From contig NZ_SODI01000001.1 in the NCBI RefSeq assembly GCF_004365915.1, forward strand, positions 2,480,001 to 2,544,000: DNA of 64,000 nt. Reading direction: 5' to 3'. The notes under the pieces were generated by a model. It was not told where the DNA came from. It saw only the letters and a program-made list of their open reading frames with translations, and did not search any database. Of the stretch, positions 26,674 through 36,253 are shown piece by piece. The stretch comes from Cryobacterium psychrophilum. GTDB lineage: Bacteria > Actinomycetota > Actinomycetes > Actinomycetales > Microbacteriaceae. Position numbers and translations under genes: made by a program. How positions within the stretch are numbered: position 1 is the first letter of the stretch; the number at the start of each line of letters is the position of its first letter.

Positions 26674-29022
26674 CTACGTGATCAGGTCGCGCATTCCCTG
26701 TTCGAGCTCGGCGAGAGCCGCGATGGACGTAGCCTTGCGCTCCTCGACGGTGCCGGTGGTGCTGTGCGTGTCGAGGTAGACCTTCAGTTTGGGTTCCGTG
26801 CCGCTCGGGCGCACCATCACGCGTGAACCATCGACGAGACGGATACGCAGCACGTCGCTCGGGGGAAGCCCGCCGAGGCCCCAGCGAAAGTCATCGATCT
26901 GGGCGACGGCAACGTTCCCGACGAACTCCGGCGGTGTGTGGCGCAGCCTGGTCATCACACGGGCGATCGTCGAGAGATCGCTCACGCGCACCGAGATCTG
27001 GCCCGATGCGAAGTGTCCGAATTTCTCCGTGAACTGATCGAGATGATTCTCGAGGGTGAGGCCCTCCGACTTCAGGTCCGTCACCAGAGAGAGGAGCGAG
27101 ACAGCAGCGGAAATGCCGTCCTTGTCGCGCACGGTGGTCGGGTTCACGAGGTAGCCGAGCGCCTCTTCGTACCCGAAGATTAGGCCTGGTGCGCGGGATA
27201 CCCATTTGAAGCCGGTGAGGGTGTCCGCGAAGTCGAGGCCATAGGCATCCGCTACCGCGCGTAGGGCCGGTGACGACACGATGGAGCACGCGAGGGTGCC
27301 GACGAGGGGCTGGTCGCCGGCCGCCTGGGCGGCAAGCGTGGCCGCACGCCAGCCGAGGATCATACCGACCTCGTTGCCGCTGAGCCGGCGGTAGCCGGAC
27401 GACTCGCCAGCGTCGGGAACGGCGACCGCGAGACGGTCAGCGTCCGGGTCGTTCGCGATGATGAGCTCGGCGTTGACCTCGCGGGCGGTCTCGTACGAGA
27501 GATCCATCGCGCCGGGCTCTTCGGGGTTGGGGAATGCGACCGTGGGGAACGCGGCATCCGGTGCGACCTGGGCGTCGACGAGGGTGGGCAGCTCGAAGCC
27601 GGCCTGCTCGAGAACGCGGCGAGTGGTGTCCCAACCCACGCCGTGCAGCGCCGTGTACACCGTGTTCACCTGGGCACGCGGTGTGTGTGCGATGCTCGCG
27701 GTCGCGGTGATGTAGGCGCGTACGACGTCTTCTTCCGCCGTCTCGTACGCGGCCCGTGGCAGTTTGGGAACGAGTTCCTCGGCGGCCACGCGCAGGATCT
27801 GCGCCGCGATGAGCTTGTCATCGGGGGACACGATCTGGGCGCCGTTGTTCTCGCCGCCCAGGTACACCTTGTACCCGTTATCGTTTGGCGGGTTGTGGGA
27901 GGCGGTCACCATCACGCCCGCGCTGGCGTCGAGGTGGCGCACAGCGAAAGCGAGCACCGGGGTGGGAAGCAGGCGCGGCAGCAGGATGGCGTGCACCCCG
28001 ACGCCCGACATGATCGCGGCGGTATCGGTGGCGAAGATGTGCGAATTCTTGCGTCCGTCGTAGCCGATCACGACGGAGGGCGTGACACCGGGCTTGGCGT
28101 GGTTCAGGAGATAGCTCGCGAGTCCGGAGGCGGCCTGCGACACCAGAACGCGGTTCATACGGTTGGAGCCGGCGGATATTTCGCCGCGAAGCCCGGCCGT
28201 GCCGAACTCGAGGCGCGTGTCGAAGCGATCGTGCAGCGACACGAGCGCGGCGGAGTCGCCGTCTCCGGCCGCGTTGATGAGGCCGCGCAGCTGGACCTGC
28301 GTCTCAGGGTCCGGGTCCTGGCGCAGCCAGGCGCGGGCCGTTTCGATCAGGACGGTGGTCGAATCGGCCGCCGATCCACCGGCCAGGGGAATTACCGGCG
28401 CCTGGTTCTTGGACGAGGGTGCCGCGCGGTCGTCGCTGCCGACGGTGTCCATTGCGGTCGTCGGGGCGTCGTCAACGTCCTCGTGGGCGAGCGCCGCGGC
28501 CGAGGGCGTTTCAGACGGATCCGCATCGGTAGCGGGCACGGACACCGTGCTGATCACCAGGGTGGGGGTGCCGTCATCATCGGTCTGTTCAGCGACGGGC
28601 GTGTCTGCGCCGTGCTGAGCGGGGGTGTCCGCATCATCCGTCGGCGCCGTGTCGGGGGTGGCGCTCGCGGTTGCCGCAGAGGGCAGGTTGACCCACGGAT
28701 TCGGTGCCGCGCTGGCTGTCGGTGGGGCGATCACCGGAAGGGACAGGGCAACGGTCGCGAGAAGATCGACCTCTGGGCTGATCGTGACGGCATCCTCGGG
28801 CGCTGTGGACGCTGTTGCGGGAGCGGGTGCGACCGGGGTGGAATTCGGCTCGGTGTCGGTGTCGGTGTCCGTGTCGGACTCGACCGGCGGGGTGGGCGTG
28901 GACTCTGCGGCGGACTCGGCCGCGGCATCCGTTTCGGGCGCGGTGGCGTCGTCGGCGCGGGCGGAATGCCGACCGCTCACGCGCACCGGGGGCACCTCGG
29001 GCGACTCATTGTTCGGGCTCAC
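26674..29022 (-). CDS. Phospho-sugar mutase (phosphoglucomutase/phosphopentomutase-like) with long disordered N-terminus
   Basis: 782 aa. The alpha-D-phosphohexomutase fold begins near residue 222 (AWLRQDPDPETQVQLRGLI) and has LEFGTAGLRGEISAGSNRMN, the phosphoserine loop MVTASHNPPNDNGYKVY and metal-binding NDPDADRLAVAVPD, and the C-terminal VMVRPSGTEPKLKVYLD. The first 220 residues are Ala/Pro/Thr/Asp-rich with TDTDTDTE repeats and look disordered. The GTG start overlaps the stop of purine nucleoside phosphorylase (GTGA), which supports the long form; Met191 would give a normal-length enzyme. Coupling to PNP fits a role in converting ribose 1-phosphate to ribose 5-phosphate, as in ManB/PgmB-like phosphopentomutases. 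Confidence 0.9.
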   Translation of the reverse strand: MSPNNESPEVPPVRVSGRHSARADDATAPETDAAAESAAESTPTPPVESDTDTDTDTEPNSTPVAPAPATASTAPEDAVTISPEVDLLATVALSLPVIAPPTASAAPNPWVNLPSAATASATPDTAPTDDADTPAQHGADTPVAEQTDDDGTPTLVISTVSVPATDADPSETPSAAALAHEDVDDAPTTAMDTVGSDDRAAPSSKNQAPVIPLAGGSAADSTTVLIETARAWLRQDPDPETQVQLRGLINAAGDGDSAALVSLHDRFDTRLEFGTAGLRGEISAGSNRMNRVLVSQAASGLASYLLNHAKPGVTPSVVIGYDGRKNSHIFATDTAAIMSGVGVHAILLPRLLPTPVLAFAVRHLDASAGVMVTASHNPPNDNGYKVYLGGENNGAQIVSPDDKLIAAQILRVAAEELVPKLPRAAYETAEEDVVRAYITATASIAHTPRAQVNTVYTALHGVGWDTTRRVLEQAGFELPTLVDAQVAPDAAFPTVAFPNPEEPGAMDLSYETAREVNAELIIANDPDADRLAVAVPDAGESSGYRRLSGNEVGMILGWRAATLAAQAAGDQPLVGTLACSIVSSPALRAVADAYGLDFADTLTGFKWVSRAPGLIFGYEEALGYLVNPTTVRDKDGISAAVSLLSLVTDLKSEGLTLENHLDQFTEKFGHFASGQISVRVSDLSTIARVMTRLRHTPPEFVGNVAVAQIDDFRWGLGGLPPSDVLRIRLVDGSRVMVRPSGTEPKLKVYLDTHSTTGTVEERKATSIAALAELEQGMRDLIT

Positions 29023-29852
29023 AGTGTGGCCACGATCTTGGCCAGGAGTGCGCTGATCACGGGTTCGGCGAGCTGGCCGGCCTCGATGACCTCGCCGTGG
29101 CTCAACGGGGTTTTCTGAATGCCGGCGGCAAGGTTGGTGATGAGCGACAGCCCGAGCACCTCCATGCCGGCCTGCCGGGCGGCAATTGCCTCAAGTGCCG
29201 TCGACATTCCCACGATGTGCCCTCCGATGGCCTTGGCCATCTGCACCTCGGCGGGGGTCTCGTAGTGCGGCCCGCGGAACTGGCAGTACACACCCTCGTC
29301 GAGGGAGGGGTCGATGGACCGTGCCACGTCGCGCAGGCGCTGGGAATAGAGGTCGGTCAGGTCGATGAAGGTGGCGCCCTCGAGCGGCGAGTCGGCCGTC
29401 AGGTTGATGTGGTCGCTGATCAGCACGGGCGTTCCGGGGGTCCACGTTTCGCGGATCCCGCCGGCCCCGTTCGTGAGAATCATGGTCGTCACCCCCGCCG
29501 CGGCGGCGGTGCGCACGCTGTGTACGACGCGGCGCACCCCGTGACCTTCGTAGTAGTGCGTGCGGGCGCCGATGATGAGCGCGCGCTTGCCGCTGGGCAG
29601 CACCACCGAGCGCAGGGTGCCCACGTGGCCGGCGAGGGCCGGCGCGCCGAAGCCCGTGATCTCCTGGGCGGGGATGGTGTGCGTGGTCTCGCCGATCAGG
29701 TCGGCCGCCTTGCCCCAACCACTGCCGAGCGTGAGGGCAACGTCGTGGCGTGCCACTCCCGTGATGTTGGCAATCTGCTGCGCTGCTGTCCGTGCGACGT
29801 CGAACGGATCGGTTTCGGGCGCGTCTAACAGGTTTATGTCGGTCTTGAGCAT
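29019..29852 (-). CDS. punA: Purine nucleoside phosphorylase
   Basis: 277 aa, trimeric PNP type. Splits inosine and guanosine into base and ribose 1-phosphate. Motifs: LGSGWGKAADLI (phosphate site), ARTHYYEGHGVRRVVH, MILTNGAGGI, FRGPHYETPAEVQMA, and GMSTALEAIAARQAG with ITNLAAGI. Stop overlaps the start of the phospho-sugar mutase. Divergent from lpdA with 142 bp between. Completes the salvage route from adenosine deaminase. Confidence 0.94.
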   Translation of the reverse strand: MLKTDINLLDAPETDPFDVARTAAQQIANITGVARHDVALTLGSGWGKAADLIGETTHTIPAQEITGFGAPALAGHVGTLRSVVLPSGKRALIIGARTHYYEGHGVRRVVHSVRTAAAAGVTTMILTNGAGGIRETWTPGTPVLISDHINLTADSPLEGATFIDLTDLYSQRLRDVARSIDPSLDEGVYCQFRGPHYETPAEVQMAKAIGGHIVGMSTALEAIAARQAGMEVLGLSLITNLAAGIQKTPLSHGEVIEAGQLAEPVISALLAKIVATL

Positions 29853-29994
29853 TCCCCCACTCTAAGCGACCCGCGAATTCGACGGAGATTTTGCGCCAAA
29901 CCGGCGGAAATAGTGCGCCGCTCCCTCGCTTTCGAGCGAATACCGGTCATCCGGCGGTTTGGCGGGGGCCACAGGACTTGAGAGAATAGAGCAC

Positions 29995-31431
29995 ATGGCC
30001 TATGAGTTCGAACGCAAGCAGAGCATTGTTGTACTCGGCGGAGGGCCTGGCGGATACGAAGCGGCGTTGGCCGGTGCGCAGCAGGGCGCCGAGGTGACTC
30101 TGGTTGAAGCCGTCGGCGTGGGCGGCTCTGCCGTCATCACGGATGTTGTGCCGTCGAAGTCCCTCATTGCAACGGCCGAGGCCTCCAACTCCATTGGCGA
30201 GGCCACCGATCTCGGTGTGCAGTTCTTCGTTCGTGGTGAGACGGGAAAGCCGTTGCGACCCGAGGTCGCGATCAACCTCGCGGCGGTCAATAAGCGCCTG
30301 CTCGCCCTCGCCCGTCAGCAGTCCGAAGACATGAAGGCCACGCTCATCCGCGCCGGCGTCAAATTCGTGCAGGGACACGGACGCCTGGACGGAACCACCG
30401 GCGTGATCGTGGCGACCTCCGGCGACAGCTCGGCAACCGACTTCGACCGCATCGACGCCGACACGATCGTCGTCTCCGTGGGTGCGAGCCCGCGCATTCT
30501 GTCCTCCGCGATGCCTGACGGAGAGCGCATTCTCGCCTGGACTCAGCTCTACAACCTGCGAGCAGTGCCCGAGCATCTCATCGTGGTCGGATCCGGAGTC
30601 ACCGGCGCGGAGTTCGCCTCGGCGTACCGCGCCCTGGGAGCCAAGGTCACGCTTATTTCGAGCCGCGACCAGGTGCTGCCCGGCGAAGACGCCGACGCCG
30701 CCAACGTGATCGAAAACGTGTTCAAGCGCAACGGCATGATTGTCATGTCCAAGTCGCGCGCGGCATCCGTCGTGCGAGACGGCGACGGGGTGCTCGCCAC
30801 CCTCGAAGACGGTCGAGAGGTGCGGGGCAGCCACTGCCTCATTGCCGTCGGGTCCGTGCCGAACACCGAGGGCATCGGCCTTGAGGCCGCCGGCGTGCAG
30901 CTCACCGATAGCGGTCACATCCAGGTGAACCGCGTGGCGCGCACGTCGATTCCGAACATCTACGCGGCCGGAGACTGCACGACCGAGCTGCCGCTCGCGT
31001 CGGTTGCCTCGATGATGGGCCGCACGGCCGTGTTTCACGCGATGGGCGACACGGTCAACCCGATCGAGATTCGCAACGTGGCCGCGAACATCTTCACGCA
31101 GCCGGAGATCGCGACGGTGGGCTGGACACAGAAGCAGATCGAAGACGGCCTCGTCCAGGGTGACGTGTACAAGCTGGCGCTGTCATCCAACCCGCGTGCC
31201 AAGATGATGGGCATCAAGGACGGGTTCGTCAAGCTCATTGCCCGCACCGGCAGCGGCACCGTCATCGGCGGAGTGATCGTGGCGCCCAAGGCGAGCGAAC
31301 TCATCTTCCCGCTCGCCCTCGCGGTCGAACACCGGCTGACCGTGGACGAGGTGGCCCAGGCGTTCCCGGTCTACCCCTCGCTCACCGGTTCCATCACCGA
31401 TGCCGCCCGCGCCATGCACGTGGTGCTGTAG
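29995..31431 (+). CDS. lpdA: NAD(P)H-quinone dehydrogenase, LpdA-type flavoprotein disulfide reductase relative
   Basis: 478 aa from ATG 29995. FAD motif VVLGGGPGGYEAALAGAQQG, NAD motif LIVVGSGVTGAEFASAYRAL, second FAD motif IYAAGDCTTELPLASVASMM. The place of the CxxxxC redox disulfide reads VGGSAVITDVVPSKSLI with no cysteine, and the C-terminal His-Glu pair is not evident. This matches Mycobacterium LpdA (Rv3303c-type), which reduces quinones rather than lipoamide (established for that protein). Monocistronic, followed by a bidirectional terminator. Confidence 0.88.
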   Translation: MAYEFERKQSIVVLGGGPGGYEAALAGAQQGAEVTLVEAVGVGGSAVITDVVPSKSLIATAEASNSIGEATDLGVQFFVRGETGKPLRPEVAINLAAVNKRLLALARQQSEDMKATLIRAGVKFVQGHGRLDGTTGVIVATSGDSSATDFDRIDADTIVVSVGASPRILSSAMPDGERILAWTQLYNLRAVPEHLIVVGSGVTGAEFASAYRALGAKVTLISSRDQVLPGEDADAANVIENVFKRNGMIVMSKSRAASVVRDGDGVLATLEDGREVRGSHCLIAVGSVPNTEGIGLEAAGVQLTDSGHIQVNRVARTSIPNIYAAGDCTTELPLASVASMMGRTAVFHAMGDTVNPIEIRNVAANIFTQPEIATVGWTQKQIEDGLVQGDVYKLALSSNPRAKMMGIKDGFVKLIARTGSGTVIGGVIVAPKASELIFPLALAVEHRLTVDEVAQAFPVYPSLTGSITDAARAMHVVL

Positions 31432-31444
31432 CCACCTGCTCAAA

Positions 31445-31487
31445 GCACATCGCACCCTGCCGGAACTCCGGGAGGGTGCGATTGTGC
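31445..31487. terminator. Bidirectional terminator between lpdA and accA3
   Basis: GCACATCGCACCCT (31445-31458) pairs with AGGGTGCGATTGTGC (31473-31487), one bulge. It stands between the two convergent stops (31431 and 31518) and could end both transcripts. Confidence 0.8.
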
Positions 31488-31517
31488 GTGCAGGCAGCGG
31501 ATACGCCTCGGCTCGAC

Positions 31518-33308
31518 CTAAGCGGCGTCGGTGACCAGCATGGCGTCGGCGACCGTGAGGAGCAGCGCCCCTGAGGAGACAGTCGTGCCAACAACGGCGG
31601 TGAGGCCACCGACCACGCCGTCGCGGTGAGCGGTCATGGGCTGTTCCATCTTCATGGCCTCGAGCACGAGGAGCAGGTCGCCCTTGACGACCGAGTCGCC
31701 GTCGGCGACGAGCAGCTTCACGATCGTGGCCTGCATCGGAGCCTTCACGGCGTCGCTGGTGTCGTTTGCGACCGTACTGGCGCCACCGCGGCGCCTCGGA
31801 GCCGGGCCCGCTGAGTTGTCCCCGGGCGCGCCGGGCAACAGGCGTGTGGGGAGGCTGACCTCGATGCGACGGCCCTCCACCTCAACGACCACGTTGTGGC
31901 GCTTCTGCGCGGGGGTGGGGTCCTCAAGTGTTCCGGTCCAGGGTTCGATCGTGTTGTCGAACTCTGTTTCGATCCAGCGGGTGAACACCGAGAACGGCGC
32001 GCCGTCGGCGGGAGCGAAGGCGGGGTCCCGTACGACAGCGCGGTGAAAGGGCAAAACGGTGGGAAGCCCGGTGACTTCAAACTCGTCGAGGGCTCGTCGG
32101 GAGCGTTCGAGAGCCTCGTCGCGGGTGGCGCCGGTCACGACGAGTTTGGCGAGTAGCGAGTCGAAGGATCCGGAGATCACGTCCCCGGACTGAACGCCGG
32201 TGTCCACACGCACGCCGGGTCCGCCGGAAGGCTTGAAGAGGTGAACCGGGCCAGGGGAGGGGAAGAAGCCGCGGCCGGGATCTTCACCGTTGATACGAAA
32301 TTCGAAGGAGTGGCCCACGGCGACGGGGTCGGAGTAGTCGAGAACGCCACCGGCCGCGATGCGGAACTGTTCACGCACGAGGTCGATGCCGGTGATTTCC
32401 TCGGAGACCGTGTGCTCGACCTGCAACCGGGTGTTGACCTCGAGGAAGGACACCGTCCCGTCCTGACCGATCAAGAACTCGCAGGTGCCGGCGCCCACAT
32501 AGCCGACCTCGGTGAGAATCGCCTTCGACGCCCGGTACATTTCGGTGGTCTGTTCCTCGGTGAGGAACGGCGCCGGCGCCTCCTCGACGAGCTTCTGGTG
32601 TCGGCGCTGCAGGGAGCAGTCGCGGGTGGAGACGACGACGACGTTGCCGTGCATGTCGGCGAGGCACTGGGTTTCCACGTGCCGGGGGTTGTCGAGGTAC
32701 TTCTCAACGAAGCACTCGCCACGACCAAAGGCCGTGATGGCCTCTCGCGTGGCGGAGTCAAAGAGTTCGGCCACTTCGGCGCGTTCACGGGCGACCTTGA
32801 GGCCGCGACCGCCGCCGCCGAAGGCGGCCTTGATAGCCACCGGAAGTCCGTGCACGTCCACGAAGGCGAGCACCTCTGCGGCGTCGACCACGGGGTTGAG
32901 CGTGCCGGGGGCCATGGGAGCGCCCACCTTTTCGGCGATGTGTCGAGCCGACACCTTGTCGCCGAGTTGGTCGATCGCACTGGGCGACGGACCGATCCAC
33001 GTGAGACCGGCATCGATGACGGCGCGGGCGAAGTCGGCGTTCTCGGCCAGGAAACCGTAGCCGGGGTGAACGGCGTCCGCGCCGGAACGACGGGCGACGG
33101 AGAGGATCTTGTCGATGACGAGATACGTTTCCGCGCCGGTGGTGCCATCGAGCCCATAGGCTTCGTCGGCGAGGCGCGCGTGCAGGTTGTCGCGATCCTG
33201 GTCGGCGTAGACGGCGACAGAGCGGATTCCGCTGTCTTTGGCGGCGCGGATCACCCGGACAGCGATCTCGCCCCGGTTGGCGATGAGGACCTTCGTTATG
33301 AGTGACAC
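31518..33308 (-). CDS. accA3: Acyl-CoA carboxylase alpha subunit (biotin carboxylase + biotin carrier)
   Basis: About 596 aa from GTG 33308 (a TTG at 33317 would add three residues). Biotin carboxylase domain from [21 protein letters not shown], with ATP-grasp loop [14 protein letters not shown] and active-site [16 protein letters not shown]. The C-terminal biotin carrier domain has the biotinyl-lysine motif [12 protein letters not shown]. Makes carboxybiotin for AccD subunits; with AccE it forms the actinobacterial acetyl/propionyl/long-chain acyl-CoA carboxylase complexes. Lies 110 bp downstream of maf on the same strand. BirA, which attaches the biotin, is encoded at 41 kb. Confidence 0.95.
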   Translation of the reverse strand: MSLITKVLIANRGEIAVRVIRAAKDSGIRSVAVYADQDRDNLHARLADEAYGLDGTTGAETYLVIDKILSVARRSGADAVHPGYGFLAENADFARAVIDAGLTWIGPSPSAIDQLGDKVSARHIAEKVGAPMAPGTLNPVVDAAEVLAFVDVHGLPVAIKAAFGGGGRGLKVARERAEVAELFDSATREAITAFGRGECFVEKYLDNPRHVETQCLADMHGNVVVVSTRDCSLQRRHQKLVEEAPAPFLTEEQTTEMYRASKAILTEVGYVGAGTCEFLIGQDGTVSFLEVNTRLQVEHTVSEEITGIDLVREQFRIAAGGVLDYSDPVAVGHSFEFRINGEDPGRGFFPSPGPVHLFKPSGGPGVRVDTGVQSGDVISGSFDSLLAKLVVTGATRDEALERSRRALDEFEVTGLPTVLPFHRAVVRDPAFAPADGAPFSVFTRWIETEFDNTIEPWTGTLEDPTPAQKRHNVVVEVEGRRIEVSLPTRLLPGAPGDNSAGPAPRRRGGASTVANDTSDAVKAPMQATIVKLLVADGDSVVKGDLLLVLEAMKMEQPMTAHRDGVVGGLTAVVGTTVSSGALLLTVADAMLVTDAA

Positions 33309-33427
33309 AAGTCCCAAGCTTATGGGGCAGCGACCGTGGCCTTTTGGCCGACCCCCACAAAAAGTGACGGCAAATCAGTGGGGATTCCTACAACTGGCTA
33401 ACAATCACCCTCCCCGCCGCGACGGAT

Positions 33428-34108
33428 TCAGAGGACGCCGCGGCGATTCCACAGGTCGGGCCAGTGGTGACCGAGGCCGGCCACGAGGCGGCGCAGTGTG
33501 GGCAGGGAGAGACCCACGACGGCCGACGGGTCGCCCACGATCCGTGTGATGAACGGCGCACCCAGGCTGTCAATCGTGAAGGCGCCCGCAACGAAGAGCG
33601 GCTCGCCAGTGCCGATATAGGCGTCGAGTTCGGCATCCGTGATGTCGTCAGCGAAGCTCACCTCTGACACCGCCACCGCGCCAACGGCCCGACCGGGCAC
33701 GCCGTCCACGAGTTCAATCAGCCAGTGCCCGGAGTACAACATGCCCGTGCGGCCGCGCTGCAGCTGCCAGCGCTCGCGTGCCTTCTGGGCGGTGTGCGGC
33801 TTGCCATAGATCACGCCGTCGAGCACGAAGACCGAGTCGCCACCGAGAATCAAGGAGGTAACGGATGCCCCGGTGTCGGCTGTACCCGCGTCGGTCGCCG
33901 CCACGTGGAGCGCTGCCGCAGCTTCGGCCTTGGCCCTGGCCAGAAGCTCCACGACGTCGTGCGCGCCGAGGGGCGCCCCGGCGCGGGCGTTCGCCTCGGC
34001 GGTAACGGCATCTTCATCGACGCCGGGGGACACGAGAGCCGGCTCGATTCCGGCCGCCCGCAGCAGTGCCAGTCGGGCAGGCGAGGTGGAAGCCAAAATG
34101 AGGTGCAT
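33428..34108 (-). CDS. maf: Maf-family nucleotide pyrophosphatase
   Basis: 226 aa. Removes pyrophosphate from non-canonical or modified nucleoside triphosphates (dTTP/UTP type or m7GTP type; not decidable here). N-terminal signature LASTSPARLALLRAAGIEP and middle motifs LGGDSVFVLDG, GRTGMLYSGH and IDSLGAPFITRIVGDPSAVVGLSLP. An insertion of about 15 residues near residue 70 is Ala/Thr-rich. Upstream of accA3 on the same strand and divergent from the RNA methyltransferase gene. Confidence 0.92.
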   Translation of the reverse strand: MHLILASTSPARLALLRAAGIEPALVSPGVDEDAVTAEANARAGAPLGAHDVVELLARAKAEAAAALHVAATDAGTADTGASVTSLILGGDSVFVLDGVIYGKPHTAQKARERWQLQRGRTGMLYSGHWLIELVDGVPGRAVGAVAVSEVSFADDITDAELDAYIGTGEPLFVAGAFTIDSLGAPFITRIVGDPSAVVGLSLPTLRRLVAGLGHHWPDLWNRRGVL

Positions 34109-34199
34109 GGTTCACTTTCTCATCCGTAAGTGAGTGCCGCCCGTTACAGAGTCCGGCGAGAAGGCCTCACTTTGGGGGGTGATGTGGGATTATCGAGGA

Positions 34200-35516
34200 A
34201 TGGGCATCAGTAATCACACGCAGTCGGACAACCGCAGCACGGCAGAGGCACCGGTGGGCACCGAGATCGAGCTCGACATCACCAACGTAGCTCACGGTGG
34301 AATCTTCGTGGCCCGACACGAGGGCCGCGTGGTCTTCGTCAGCGACACCCTGCCGGGCGAACGCGTCCGCGCCCGCCTCACCGAGGCCAACCACAAGAGC
34401 TTCTGGCGCGCAGAAACGGTCGCCGTTATCAACGAGGCGCCCGAGCGTCAGCCGCATGTGTGGGCATCCGCTGCCCTCGATCGGGCCCCGGCAGACCGCG
34501 CGGGCGGCGCCGAATTCGGCCACATCGACCTGACTTTCCAGCGTGAACTCAAGCGCCGCGTACTCGCCGACGCCCTGCAGCGCATGGCCGGCATTGAAAG
34601 CCCCGTCACGGTCGAGGCGGTGGCTGCTGGGGAGAACGCGAGCCCCGGAGACTCCATGGACGGCACCGGCTGGCGCACGCGAATCAGCCTGCACGTTGAC
34701 GAGCATGGAACGGTCGGGCCCTACGCCGCCCGCTCGCACCGCGTGATCCCGGTGAACGATCTCCCGCTCGCCGTGCATGCGATCGAGGAAGTCGCGCCCC
34801 TCGACACGCTGTTCCACAACGCCGCGACCGTGAATCTCGTCGCGCCCTCCGAAGGGCCTGTGCGCGTGCTCGTCGCAGAGAAGGACAAGGTCGGCAAGCC
34901 GCGCCGGGCGGAGCGCAGCGTCATTCGTGAGCGCGTGGGTGATCGTGAGTTCGAGCTGGACGTCTCCGGGTTCTGGCAGGTGCATTCCCGTGCCGCAGAA
35001 ACGCTGTTCACGGCCGTGCAGGATGCCATTGACCCCGAACTCTTCGACCCGCGCGCCACCAACCTCGACCTCTACGGCGGTGTCGGCCTGCTCGCCGCGG
35101 CCGTGGGTGATCGTTTCGGCAGGACCGTGCGCATCACCTCGGTGGAGAGCGACCCGGAGGCCGTCAACTTCGCCGCCACCAACCTCAAGGAGTGGGTCGG
35201 CGCGACGGCTGAAACCGACCGCGTCGACCGTTACCTGCAGCGCGTCATCAGGGAAGCGGATGCCGCTCAGCGCTCCCGTCTGCAGGCCGCCACGGTCGTG
35301 CTCGACCCGCCGCGTTCGGGAGCCGGTAAGGTCGTTGTCGACCAGCTCGGTGCCCTCTCGCCGGCCCAGATCGTTTACGTGGCCTGCGATCCCGTGGCGC
35401 TCGCCCGCGACGTGGCCCTGTTTGCCGGGTATGGCTACGAGCTCAAGGAGCTTCGCGCATTTGACCTCTTCCCGAATACTCACCATGTCGAAGCCGTCGC
35501 CGTGCTGGCCAAATAG
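34200..35516 (+). CDS. TrmA/RlmD-family SAM-dependent RNA (uracil-5-)methyltransferase
   Basis: 438 aa from ATG 34200. ATG 34182 and GTG 34254 are also open; homology begins at the TRAM-domain segment IELDITNVAHGGIFVARHEGRVVFV. The methyltransferase domain has NLDLYGGVGLLAAAVGDRFG (SAM site), VLDPPRSGAGKVVVDQL and the catalytic Cys in IVYVACDPVALARDV. Established: the family forms 5-methyluridine in tRNA or 23S rRNA. No Fe-S cysteine cluster was seen. Which RNA is modified is unknown. Confidence 0.9.
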   Translation: MGISNHTQSDNRSTAEAPVGTEIELDITNVAHGGIFVARHEGRVVFVSDTLPGERVRARLTEANHKSFWRAETVAVINEAPERQPHVWASAALDRAPADRAGGAEFGHIDLTFQRELKRRVLADALQRMAGIESPVTVEAVAAGENASPGDSMDGTGWRTRISLHVDEHGTVGPYAARSHRVIPVNDLPLAVHAIEEVAPLDTLFHNAATVNLVAPSEGPVRVLVAEKDKVGKPRRAERSVIRERVGDREFELDVSGFWQVHSRAAETLFTAVQDAIDPELFDPRATNLDLYGGVGLLAAAVGDRFGRTVRITSVESDPEAVNFAATNLKEWVGATAETDRVDRYLQRVIREADAAQRSRLQAATVVLDPPRSGAGKVVVDQLGALSPAQIVYVACDPVALARDVALFAGYGYELKELRAFDLFPNTHHVEAVAVLAK

Positions 35517-35551
35517 CTGTCGTTGAATTCAGACCCAGGAAAGCAGAAACC

Positions 35552-36253
35552 GTGACGCAGGAAGCAACCGAGACACCGGCATCCGATCAGAAGCAGATTC
35601 GTGTCGCCATCGTGGACGACCATGAATCGGTTCAACTGGGCCTCAAGGGGGCCTGCGAGAACTCCGGATACACCGTGATTTTCACCGCGGCAACCGTGCG
35701 CGACCTGGTGACGGGGCTCGCCGGCCGCGTGTGCGACGTGATCGTGCTCGACCTCGCCCTCGGTGATGGCTCGGTCGTGACCGACAACGTGAAGCTCGCC
35801 CAGAGCACCGGTTCCGCCGTGCTCGTGCACAGCATCGCCGACCGCGTCGCGTCCGTGAGGGAGGCGCTCGCGGCCGGGGCTGCCGGAGTCATCCCCAAGT
35901 CCTCGCCCACGGCCACAGTGATGGCTGCTGTGGCCGCTGTGGCGCATGGCGACGTGCTCAACAACCTTGAGTGGGCAACGGCGATCGATGCTGACCGGGA
36001 CTTTGCCAAGGCTCAGCTCGGCCGCCGTGAACGCGACGTGCTGCACCTCTACGCCTCGGGGCTTCCCTTGAAGATGGTTGCGCTGCAGCTCGGCATCGCT
36101 CACTCGACCGCCAGGGAATACCTCGACCGCATTCGGGTGAAATACGTGGAGGTCGGCCGCCCGGCTCCCACGAAGGTTGATCTCCTGCGCCGCGCGGTCG
36201 AAGATGGCATTCTGCCCGGACTCGATACCGACGCGGCTGACGGCCGTGTCTAA
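35552..36253 (+). CDS. Two-component response regulator, LuxR-type
   Basis: 233 aa from GTG 35552. Receiver domain: acidic pair Asp22-Asp23 in VAIVDDHESV, phospho-acceptor Asp67 in VIVLDLALGDGS, and Lys in GVIPKSSP. A helix-turn-helix follows at about 155-215 (LGRRERDVLHLYASGLPLKMVALQLGIAHSTAREYLDRI), written here as two family blocks. This is close to NarL/FixJ regulators. It overlaps the kinase gene by 8 bases and heads a three-gene signalling operon. Confidence 0.9.
   Translation: MTQEATETPASDQKQIRVAIVDDHESVQLGLKGACENSGYTVIFTAATVRDLVTGLAGRVCDVIVLDLALGDGSVVTDNVKLAQSTGSAVLVHSIADRVASVREALAAGAAGVIPKSSPTATVMAAVAAVAHGDVLNNLEWATAIDADRDFAKAQLGRRERDVLHLYASGLPLKMVALQLGIAHSTAREYLDRIRVKYVEVGRPAPTKVDLLRRAVEDGILPGLDTDAADGRV

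Noticed and set aside
27643..29118. Long open frame antisense to the phospho-sugar mutase (about 490 codons)
   Set aside because: It is a high-GC shadow of the Ala/Pro/Asp-rich mutase gene; its translation is Gly/Arg/Val-rich with no known motif, while the opposite strand has clear catalytic motifs.
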